A stretch of DNA of 64,000 nt from Tetracentron sinense (taxonomy: Eukaryota > Streptophyta > Magnoliopsida > Trochodendrales > Trochodendraceae), in contig CM026573.1 of NCBI GenBank assembly GCA_015143295.1, forward strand, positions 7,242,434 through 7,306,433. The letters are read 5' to 3'. Within the stretch, counting starts at the first letter, position 1; each line of letters begins with the position of its first letter. Below, in pieces: positions 1 through 11,352 of the stretch. Under the pieces are notes generated by a model. The model ran no database searches. It saw nothing but the letters and a program-made list of their open reading frames with translations, and was not told the DNA's origin. A program made the position numbers and the translations under genes.

Positions 1-157
1 AAGTCCTATTTGTTCATCAATTTTCTCTCCAAAAGCCATTATTTTAATAAATCAAAAAGTGAGGAATCCCTATTGGAACTCATTGTATTAAACCAAATCT
101 CCGCTACATGAAGAAATGTAAACTTGAATCAAGAAAGGAAAAACACGAAGAAGATAC

Positions 158-487
158 CGTGAGATGGAGAACTCCACCTCCCAAGCCCCTTTCACTGCTT
201 TCTCCGCCAGTGAACTCAAGCAGAGCTTGATTACCAAAAAAGCAAGATCCTTTCCACTCAATTGACCCATTGTTGGGAGTAACAGATCCAACAAAGGTGG
301 GCAAAAGATCAACAGCACTGTGAAGATTATTGAGAACAGGCCAGGAAATCTGGCGAGGCAGAACCGGAAGCACGTCTTTAACCCTAAACGGAACCTTGAA
401 AGCGTGACAAAAATCCAACCCAAATCCTAAGACAAGAAAGCATAAGAGCCCTAACCACATGTTGCGGAAGAACAAAATCGTGGCCAT
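158..487 (-). CDS. Plant-conserved secreted/membrane protein of unknown function, first coding exon (partial gene)
   Basis: The first coding exon starts at the ATG at 487 and reads 110 codons down to an ACG codon at 158, followed by a GTATCT donor. The rest of the gene lies left of the window; 1-157 is intron. The N-terminus is a good signal peptide or membrane anchor: about 20 hydrophobic residues (WLGLLCFLVLGFGLDFC) ending near CHA/F at residue 29. The mature part contains PVLPRQISWPVLNNLHSAVD and GSVTPNNGSIEWKG, which I associate from memory with a long, single-copy, uncharacterised plant protein family. A lumenal or extracellular location is inferred from the leader. The function is unknown, so no symbol is given. 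Confidence 0.75.
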
Positions 488-1584
488 GGATTCAATTGGA
501 GCTGCTTATGATTTGTTGCAGACCAAATTGGGTCGAAGAGAAACCCTAGCTAAATTGTGGGAGCAGAGTCAAAGATGGAGACGATTTAAATGATCCATGT
601 GGTGGGTTGGAACTTGGACGGAGAAAGTTACAACCTTTGGGAAAAGCAGAAGGCGACGTGGGAGACTAATGTCATTACAGGTTAGCTTAAGGAGCGTGTG
701 CTTCTAAAAAAACAAAAAACAGATACTTTGAAAATGGAGACATACACGTATCGCATCGAATACGAATCAGATATAATACTTTAAGGTAAAACTTAACTGT
801 TTTTCATAATTTCTACCGCATCATCGCCGTACATGTATCGTATCACTGTATCTAAGTACGGCCGTCCCGTGCTTCCTACCAATCGATCATCTATATTAAA
901 AATATATTTGCTACACATTGGTCCACTCCTCACTTCCTCTTGCTTCAATGCTGGAGTGTGGACCTCTCTCAAGTGAGAGGTTTCAGGATCTAATCCCACT
1001 AAGCGATGTGTTGCAACAGCTCCAATAATTCTCAAGCTAACCACTACCATTAACCATTGGTAAATTGACATCCGTACCAATGTGAATCTTAACCACAGTA
1101 GCACCCCATTCAGCCTTGGGTTTTAGAAAAATAATATACACCTTAATTTAGTTAAACTTAATCATGGTTAAAATGGATTAAAAGGGACATGAGAACTAGA
1201 TAACGAAATGTTTTCAAAAAATAAATTAACCCTATGGATTAGTGAATCTTAACCACACTCAAGCGGTGTTGAATTTTTTTTCTATAAAATTAAGGTGAGA
1301 TAGTTTAATTCTAGGGTGGAATATATTAAAAATGAGGACACATGGCAAGTTTTAGAGGAGACATTGCCTAATACCATATTAAAAATCCAATGGCACCAAG
1401 CCGCACATGTTTAAAATGGTGGCCCATACGCAATGTTCGACATTATTGGATTTCAGTCCAACGGTCTAGCTCTCGATAATAGCTATTGTGGAGAATTTTT
1501 AATCACTTTCCTGTTTTTATATTTTTATTAAAGGTGAACCAAGTGAATTAGCTGTTGCTAATCTGTTAATTCTTTTCTTTTTCT

Positions 1585-1735
1585 TTTTTTTGGCGTCCGT
1601 ATCATTTGTACATTAGTACAGTCAGATGTTAGCTTGGCATTGGAGATCTTGTAACTCATACCCGGGGGATTGGATTCCCGGACCTCCCTCCACTGAAGGC
1701 TAGACATAAAAGGCTTCCACAATTGTGGTTGTTTT
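1585..1735 (-). repeat. tRNA-derived SINE copy
   Basis: Read on the minus strand, this shows an RNA polymerase III A-box-like TAGCCTTCAGTGG, then a B-box-like GGGAATCCAATCCC about 20 bp later, then a unique body and an A-rich tail (AAAAAAAAGAAAAAG). The same body occurs on the plus strand at 14304-14428. Two dispersed copies, A/B boxes and an A-rich tail together support a SINE. Exact ends and the target duplication were not resolved. Confidence 0.6.
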
Positions 1736-1910
1736 GGCTTCTCCTCCCGTGGAAGGCTATGCAATGAAGGCATGTGTCCTTTTGGGGCCAGAGAGAGAAC
1801 AGGTTAGTTGGACAACATGAATACTACTATTTTCATCTCACTAGGTAGTATCAAAGTAGTGTTACTAAATCAGTTAGCCGATACCATCCACCATTATTAG
1901 GTCCCAAGCC

Positions 1911-2616
1911 ATTTTAAAAAGGAAAATAATTCCCTCCTCAATAGTATGTTTTAGATTGGCGAGAAAATGAGGGAAAATAAAATAAAAATGAGTTTTCTTA
2001 AGTTTTTCTTGAATTTGGTGTGCAAAAAGCACTTTCATTTTCTTGCACTTTCTTAAAAGTGAACGTTTTCTCAAAAACTTGATCCATCTTGTGATACTTG
2101 TTTTAATAGAAAATTTAAATTTCTTTTCTTTTTCGTTCTTTTCTTTCACTCACTTTCTCCCCAAACGAAAATGTGTTTGTTTGGTAAGAAAGTGGATGAA
2201 AATAAAGAAATGAAAAGAAATTTAAATTTTTTCTCAAAGCAACCATAAAAAATGATAAAGTTTTTAAGAGAGTTTGTCACTGTTAAGAAAGTGCAAGAAA
2301 ATAAAAGTGTGTTTCTTGCACACCGAACGCAAGAAAACTTATTTTGCTTTTATTTTCTCACCAAACGAGTACATCTTGGCGAAAAAGTGGATGAAAGAAA
2401 AAAAAAATGAAAAGAAAATAAAAGAAAAGAAAAAACCTTTAAAAAAATTATAAATGATCATCAAAAGACGAATAAAATTTTTAGGAGAAAATTATCACAA
2501 TTGAAAAAGTGCAAGAAAATGAATGTGTTTCTTCCCAGCGGTACCTAAGAAAAGTACAACAAACCCTACTTTTCTTTTATTTTCTATCACTTTCTCACCA
2601 AACGAACACACCCTTA
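1911..2616. mobile_element. Nested or tandem Tourist-like MITE copies
   Basis: Two or more related copies lie together. The shared motifs are a GTGTTTGTTTGG-type start, the phrase CTTGCACTTTCTTA, TTTTCTC and an end reading CCAAACGAACACACCC at about 2598-2613. The termini match the PIF/Harbinger (Tourist) pattern seen cleanly at 56354-56735. Individual borders are blurred by nesting and decay. Confidence 0.5.
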
Positions 2617-2816
2617 GGATTAAAGCATCTAACCGTGATTTTTAGAAGCCAATTTTTTTTAAAAAAAATAAGGGTTAAAATTTGTTAATCATAGTTCAAG
2701 GACAATTGAAGGGTCTTTTTGAGGGGCAATGAGCAATAGTCCGCTCCTCACCCTGGGAGCAGATTATTGCTCAGAAAAATTTTCAGAATCAGTGAGCTCT
2801 TGAGTTCCATCCCTAT

Positions 2817-3019
2817 GGGTGTGTTTGTTTGGCAAGAAAGAAAAGTGTGTTTTCTTGCCCTTTTCATGTATTTGGTTTGCAAGAAAAACACTTTCATTTT
2901 CTTGCACTTTCTTAATTGTGACAAATTTTCTCCCAAAAACTTCATCCATTTACGAGAAAATTTAAATTTCTTTTCTTTTTCATTTCTTTTCTATCACCCA
3001 CGTTCTCACGAACGCACCC
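2817..3019. mobile_element. Tourist-like MITE (203 bp)
   Basis: It begins GGGTGTGTTTGTTTGG and ends ACGAACGCACCC, an imperfect terminal inverted repeat. It is flanked by TAT on both sides, consistent with a decayed 3-bp target duplication. The interior shares the CTTGCACTTTCTTA block with the copies at 1911-2616, so it is the same family. Confidence 0.6.
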
Positions 3020-3764
3020 TATAGGTTCAAGCCTGCGGCAACCATGAGCACTTGGGTTCCAACTCTGCTAAACAAAGGCAAGTGGTTTATTAATAGGGAA
3101 TGCATTGTCATTTCACTAGGAGGGACACCATTCGTAACTCATAAAAAATAGGAAGTGCCAAAATCACTGCCCTCAATATAACCTGTATGTTTTGCAAGTA
3201 CGATAACCAAAACGAGCACTATAGGAGTGTTAGGATACGATATCTTCAGCATTCTGATATTATCCGAATGGAAAAAGCCTCAGAAACTGTTGGAAACCTG
3301 TATTGACTCCAGAGAGTTGCAAATGCCTCATGGTTTGCACCATTATACTGGCCATTTTGAGGTAGCATAAAGTTCCAGTAAAAATGAATTGTTAAGGCAA
3401 ACAAAAAATATTGATTACATTATACTATTTCCCGGTGATACCACCAATGTGTCCTCTTTGGATTGGACATAACTTAGACCCGTTTCTGCTTATGTTGAAC
3501 TACTAAAAACCTCCATTAACGGGTCTTTTTTCTTAATAACTCAATTTAGCAGCATTTCCCTCGGTAATATGCTCAACTTGTATCAAGTAGATCTGGTAAT
3601 CTAGATTTACAGAAGTCGATGTGGTTATGAAGTTGAACAGCTTGACACATTTCTTCGAATTGACATAGTTGACACGTTTAATCCTTTCCATGGCATGGAA
3701 ATTCTAGGCGCTGTAGAAGGATACCGATTCTTCAAACAGATGCATGATTCCTGATAAAGGTGGT

Positions 3765-6700
3765 TCAAATTCCAAAGAGGAAGCAATTTGAATAGCAAGG
3801 GAGAAACAAAGCGCTATCTTCGACCACCATTGGCTGCCTAAATGGATTTAACTGAATCTGCAAGGCAGGACCATCAATTGCAAGGCAAATAATTTCAGTT
3901 TTTTCCTTTCCAAAATATGCAAAACAGGGTATAAGAGAAAAGTGCACATACAGGAAGCCTGAGAGAATGGCCGGTTACAGTGCTTATACAACAAGCTGCC
4001 AAATGAGCAGCTTCTTCGCAGTAATCGGAAAAAACTGCTGAGACACCCATCTCCTTTATTAGCTCCTGATATACTATTGAAGTGTAAGTAGATTTCACAA
4101 ATCTAATACGAATAAAAAGAACAAAAACCTCTGTAGCTAATCTCCTTAAAGTTAACATCAATGTTCAAGGGGAAGATTTGCAGTAGATTTGATTCAATTA
4201 CAAAGAATGTTAGGTTTCCAGGGTATAGAAGACATACAATAGTTGGTAACCAGCTAGAATAAGCAGCAATACCAGCATTTGAAGCAACAACTAGATGAGG
4301 AAAGGAACCCTGCCCATGGAACAGAAGTCATGATAAGCTGTAGATAAGGAACAAATGGTATAGCAAATGAATGTCCTAGGTGCACATTCTTTTAGAAACT
4401 GTGGCTATCGATGATAGCTTTTTTTGGGGAAACGGAAAGAAAATAAAATTTTATATATACATATAGAGACACACACAAAGAGGGAGAGGGAGAGATGGGA
4501 TAGAGAACCTTCACAATCTCTCTAAATCGTTCATGATAAAAACCTTTATGGAGCTGCAGAGTCACTGTTGTATTTCTGCCATTGGATACACCACAGCTAA
4601 CATTATTATCTCTTGAAGATCTGCACGTGCAATCCATCTCCATGCAATAAGGATAACTGCAAAGAGTAATCCTTTCACCGTCCCTAGTCATCCAAATGCA
4701 GAAAAAATGTGACTAAACAAGCAATAAAATAACATAATGAAAGCATTTTATTATTGGTATTTCATGACCAATAAAGAGCAAGCAAAGAAACCAATAATAG
4801 TTGCAATATTATTAAGATCAGGATCTGTAAATCCTTGGGAGAAATCAAATATTCATATGCACTGTCTCGAGAGAGAGAACTAGAGAAAAGTGTCCAAAGA
4901 CTCCAAACTGTTCTCCACGAGGTCAAGGTTCCTCCAAGAAAAGATTGCAGAAGACCAACTGAATATAAGTAATAGGAGAATGGAAATGAATTTTAGGACA
5001 CCTAATTAGGAAGAATAAAAAGTACAAAAAATGAGATGTAAAGAATTATGTTTGTTAAAATGATGACACGAAATTAAGGAAGATGAGTCCGGAGACCCCT
5101 CCTGCACAGCACAGTCCTAAAGTGAACAAGGATTAAATGGTTTAGTTTCATACACAAAAATACGTTTAGTTTCTACCCAAAAAAAGAAATGAGTGGTTTT
5201 GTCGTGTACAACGTAGACAGCTGATGGCATTAGTGAGAAGAAGCGCTCTGGTGCTGGTTGAGAGGATGGCTGAAAAGGATGTAAATCAAGATAGTGAGAA
5301 GATACTTGTATACACACACCTTAACAAAAGATATGGCCCTATATATGGTGATATGGTAGTGTCCGCCTAATCCCAGCTTTCCCTTCTAATAAAAGAAAAA
5401 GATATGGGCCCTCTACATGATTTCATGGCAAAACAGGATTCATGTAGGCAATCCCAAATAGTCGGGATAAGGCTCTGATGATAATGATTAATAAGATCCA
5501 ACTTTATGCATACATCCAGTAGAACCAAATCTTGAAAGCAGAAGTTTGTAAGGGCGCAATTATACACTGGTGGCCTGCTTTGCTTCAACATGATTAAAAT
5601 AATATTTCTAGTGGTGTGAAATTTATCCTCTGTCAAGCAAAAAAATAAAACAAAAATATTTCACATGGCAAATAATGCCTAAAACAAAATACTTGAAATG
5701 ACAATTATGAACTGAGCAGCTGACCTAAATTGTGGAATTGCTGGTCCAACAAGTTCTATATGCACTTCTACACCAGGAAAAAGCGCATGTAACTCTCCAA
5801 AGACAGAAAGTTGAAGAAGCTCTTTATCGGCCCCTAAGAACATTTGGTTTATGATGCAAAACCAAAAATTAGTGAAATCAGAAACATAATGCATCAGAGA
5901 TACTAATGTTTGAATATGGAAAATATATTAACTTGCCATTACCAAATCATATGCATCATATTTCTAACAACTAATGGACTAAAAAAATTGTGAGAGAATG
6001 ACACCAATATTTGGATAAAAGATAAATAAGTCACTTCAGTCAAGGCTTTGTAAAAATAATATCTTTCTTCATTATAAAAAAAATAAAGAGAACCTTTTTT
6101 AAATAGAAAATCTATTGTCCTTGTTAAAAACAAATTGCAACTTTAAGGCCTTTTATATCTTCTTCTTTGTCAGTAGTGCCTTCTACTAAGCTCAGGTTTT
6201 AGGAATACGTTTATTTGCTAATATGATGGCCAGCTAGGAAGCACGGATACGGATACGGGTACGATACGATACAGGTATGACGATATGGCAAAACCTAAAA
6301 AAACAGGATACAGGCATGGCCAGGATATGTCTGTAATTTTTTTTAAAAATAATAATAATACTATATTTTGTATTATAATTATAAAATAACCATTGGTTCA
6401 GTTCTGTTTATGTATAAAAAAGACCATGTCCATGCAAAAGCAAAAGGAATAGGGTCATCTCATCATCCACTAAGCAAAAAAGAAAGTCATCCTATCATCC
6501 ACAATGCAAAATATAAAGAAGACCATGCCCATGCAAAAACAAAAGAGCTAGGGTCACACCCCCGGATCTCCAAAAAAAAAAAATCATGTTCGTATCCCGG
6601 CCATATCCCTCCGTATCCATGCTGTCTCGGAGCCGTATCCTTGCCGTATCTGAAATTTTTAAAAAAAAACTGTTTTAAATTAACCGGATACGTCTAAGCC

Positions 6701-9700
6701 GTATCCCGTACATATCCCACCATATCGGAGGCGTATCCATATCCGATACGGGTACGAGGACCTATTTGAAGTATTCGTGCTTTCTAGATGGCCAGTCATA
6801 GTTCAGTAAAGATTTTAAGTGGGCACTCGAATCCCTTTTCCAGCTTTTATTTTTGTTGTGCATTTCCTCTCTATTACATACCAACAATGAAAAGGCGTTG
6901 GGGACGTACGCGAGGCCATAACAACTAGAACAGTTTTCTCTATATTCTCTTTGATTGGTTTTAGTGTAATTGCCTTGTTATAGATAATAGTAAATAAATA
7001 AAACAGGTATATAAGGTTTTTATATCAAAAGCATGCAGTTAAGAAGTGACAGCAATAAAAAAGGATATGGTCTAAATTGCACCTATAGTATGAAAGCAAA
7101 ATAGATGAAGAGAAGTCAAACTTTATAATGCAGTTATCAGAGAGTAGTAAGATGGAAGTGCCAAGATACCTAGATAGTGTATGTAAAGTTTGTTGCCAAT
7201 TTCAGGAATCAAACTTGTTGTAGCAGCAAGTTGAATGGCATGATATATGGTAAGTGGCTGAAATAAAAAGCATGACAGCAGTTACAAAATGGCTATAGAA
7301 GGGTTCGACAGAAAATAAAGCAAATGAAGTGTTAGCATTATCATCAGCCAGTGTTCAATGATATGATTCAAAGTCATTTTCATATGGCAACATCATAAAT
7401 ATTTTGTGATCGGTTTTTATATTCTAAGAATAAAACTGTTTCGTCATCCTTTTTCTATACCTATACAGATATTTAATTCTTTTCTTTTTCCTGGAAAGAC
7501 TTCATAGATTCTACCATCTCTTTAATCTCATTCATTAATACCACATCATCTGCAAATAACATATATTAAGGGAACTCCCTTGAATATGAGTCGTCAATTC
7601 ATACATACCTAAATGTAAAAAGATATGGACTCATAATTGATCCCTGATGTAACATAATTTCACAACCATTTGAGCTTTGTCTTTTGATCGTGCACACATA
7701 GCAAGTCAGACATAGACATTCTCATTGTTCTTAACTAGGAAATCACGACCTCCAAAGATTGGTAGTTACTGAAAAGTCGAGTTTTTCAAGATTAGAAGCT
7801 TCCCTGATTTTACTAGGTTGTGACTATATTTTAATTTAACTACACAATTTTTTGCATATGGGATGACTGGACAAGTCGTGTGACTAATTCTAAGTGTCTA
7901 CTCTACATACACCTGATCCTGCCCAATAAATTTTAGGTGATTTCGTAAAATTTGTATCATCATTCATGGTTTTGGAACTTTGTATATTTTTTCAATCGAA
8001 ACATGGTTTTGGGTTGGATATGAGACTTGGGAAAACATACAACCATACCCTTAATCCAGCACCTTATTTATTATCAACATCAGGTTCCTAAACAATTCTT
8101 TAACTTGATAAGTAACTATTAAAAAGGATGGCAATATGAAATATGAGAAAAGAGTAATAGAAAACAACTTTAAACTATCATACCCAATGTAGAAGCAAAG
8201 CAACGGGTGAATGGAACGGGATGCACCTCCACTCATAGTAGTCCTTCCAAGTCCTCAAACGCATTGATAGTGGAGGTGTCGACTCTGCATGTTTATTTGA
8301 AGCAATTAACAAAACCATCAATTAACTGAAAACAAAAATGGCGGGAAGAAAAAACATAATACCATGACATGGGCAAGACACGCTTGGAAGACTCCAATCA
8401 TCATTTATCCTGGCAATATAATAAAATACGTGAATGACAACTGAAAGAAAAAACTTGCATACTTCATTGAATAAACATAGTACATTATATGTGTGTGTTT
8501 TGAATCCTATATTACAAAAATCATTATTATCTTTCACCTAGCTTAATCTATCACACAAACATGTGTTTCATGTGTGAGGATTTGGTTCGAATGGATTTTT
8601 CCCGGAGTCACCGTTCGGGCGGAGATGGGCGCCACTCGATCGGGTTCGTAGCATAACAGAGCGAAGTCCTGTGGAGCATTCTGCTCGGGCAGAGCTGGGC
8701 ACCGCTCGAGCGGTCTTAGCCAGGTAGGAGTTCGGAATTTGCTTGGAAACCCCTATTTTGAGAGGGGTTGTTTCTATTTGTCTAGGACTCTTATATAGGC
8801 TTATAAATATGTGCTTATGGGCCTAGGGTTTGACATATAATGAGGATGTGAGTGTTTAGGGCTCCTAGGAAGAGCTCTATTAGTAGTTCGCATGGAGAGT
8901 GGGAGATAATAGAAAGGGTTTAAGCATACTAGGACTTGGGAAAAGGTAAAGGGAAGATAAATAGGGATTCTTCTTTGGGTTCATTGAGAAGGTGACTTGA
9001 GTGGGGTGTACAAAGAGCTCTGAGCTTGGGTTGGGATTTAAACTGAGAAGACAGTGTTCTTGTACTAGTTTCGCAAGGTTTCTTTGAATAAGAAGGATCT
9101 AATCAGATCTTGACCCGTGGACATAGGCAGATTATTCCGAACCACGCATATCTCTTGTTTTCTCTTATGTGTGTGCTTGTTTACTGTTTCTATCGGGTTC
9201 CATTATCCCCAACATCATGATCCTCCCTTGAATCGTGATACTATAACTAAATGGGATTATTGTATCCCCAACATCATGATCCTCCCTTGAATCGGGAAAC
9301 TATAACTAAATGGGGTTATTGTACAGATCATTGGATAGTTGAACAAATGAGTTCTTCATGAATAAAATTGTAAGCAGACACCTGATCCACAAGTGTATCA
9401 TATATTATGACATTGTTAAGAGACCTATAACAATAAGTGGCGATATTGCCTTTTCTAGATGGTTAAGGCTTCAAGCTTAAACAGGATTTTTGAGTGCAGA
9501 CAAAAGACACATATACAATATCACTACCTTCAGCACTCCAGTCCAGGCTTCCATATAGAATATGTCATATTGTATATTTGTACACATGGTAATTCTCACC
9601 ATGCTAATGAGTCATAGCATGCATGATTTTACGCAGACATGCCAGTGGCATGGCCACATGAGAGGTAGACTTTTCCTCTGGATTATACAAAAGCAACACA

Positions 9701-11315
9701 CTGCATCATCTAAGTATAATAACTACTTTTTTTTGTGGGGTTCTGTACATAAATTGCAACATCCAATTATTACCATGTGCCTAGACTACTTGTTATTGAG
9801 ACAGTAGTTTATTCTTCCTAATACACTATGCTCCAAGATATAGGTAGCATGAGTCAGTCCCCCTCCATTTTAATCCGTGAGTATCCAAAAATCTTCTCGA
9901 CTATTTCAACAAGTGTGTTTTACCATCATCATCACCATCAGAGCCCTATCCCAACTATTTGGATCGGTAACACAAATCTTGTTCCACCATTCTATTTAAT
10001 CACGAATGTGCATTATATGTTAGACTGAAATGTGTTAACAGTCTATTACTGTGCGATTCAATATCCCACATATCTTAGATATTCTTAACCTTAATGATGC
10101 TACAATATTTTGGTAATGGTGCCCTGTTAATGCTCAAATTATTGCCTGAACCATTCTGATCAAACCGCATTCAGGATCCTATCATCCACATTCCCATATC
10201 CTAGGCTCTAGCTTATAGTGTTGTTTCCCTCGCCAGTGGGAGTAGTTTGGCCTTTCCTTCCAGGGGCAATAACTTGGGCCTTTTGGAAGGAGAGGAATAG
10301 GAGGGTGTTTGAGGACACCTCCTTGACCGTTCCCCGAATACATGATCGGGCTCGATTTCTGGTTTCATCTTGGTGGTCTTTAGGGGGTAATGGGGTCCCT
10401 TGGATGAATATCTTTGCCTTGTAGTCTTGTGATGTAGTTGGGGTCCTTAGTTGTTGCTTTTTCTTTTGTTTTCGCTTTGTGTTTACTTTTTGTGAAGCTT
10501 TCTATGTATTTCTAGTTCTCTTTTATATATAAATTACTTTACCAATAAATAAATAAAACATGTAGACAAGTCTTTTACACCCATGCAAACAAAGTTAATT
10601 ACAAAACATCAATTTAAAAAATAAGAATAGGAAGAAGAAACCTTAAATAATCAGAAGAAGCAACTGAAGTCCCGCAACTACATTCATATTTCCACATTCC
10701 TACTTGATGAAGGCCCCTTGCCATTAAGAAAGAACATCGGGTCACCAGCTTTTCAGAGACCTACTAAAACACAAAAGAAACCGAAAAAAGCACATCAAAT
10801 CAGTAAAATGTATAAATAAGAGGGCACTCTAGTGAATAGATCACAAGAAATACAAGGACCTAACAACTCAATGATTAGTTTACCTGAAGCGTAGCTTCAT
10901 TAGAGAATGTAAATGGGAAATCATGCAAGACATCTGCTTGCTTCATTTGTTGTTCCAATCTTGCACATTCTTCTTTGTGATCACTCCAATGTGAAATCTG
11001 GAAAATAAATAATAAAACATCAATGATCTTAATAAATTATAAAGACTTCCACATCATTCAAACTAAAACTAAATGTGGAACGACTCGTTGAAATCCATAC
11101 TCAAAAATGGTTGTTAAAACCAACACAAAGCAATGGATTTCCTCTAGCAAATGCATGAGTATCACATTTGGGCAAGCCTCTTCAGCTGACGCGTGCACAA
11201 TGTTACCTAGGCATGTGATATGGGTGCCAAGTGTCTAGGTGTTTAGGGGTGTGCGGCACGGCAAGCTCTGAAAATCTCAATACGACAGCACGGACGTACA
11301 ATTTTTTTAAATGAT

Positions 11316-11352
<37 letters not shown>

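Larger units (their letters stand above)
488..3764. other. Intergenic: promoter of the left-edge gene, MITEs and a SINE
   Basis: This spacer separates two minus-strand genes. Its low end should hold the promoter and 5' UTR of the left-edge gene, and 3200-3764 should hold the 3' UTR of the MYND gene, although no poly(A) signal stands out. In between are a degenerate foldback relic (about 1120-1440, the same TTAACC-rich family as at 35493), a reverse-oriented SINE and Tourist-like MITEs. No convincing ORF is present. Confidence 0.6.

Noticed and set aside
9893..9960. CATCATCATCACCATC tract and nearby sequence as a possible CRISPR or minisatellite
   Set aside because: A single short imperfect trinucleotide run without spacers; not a repeat array.
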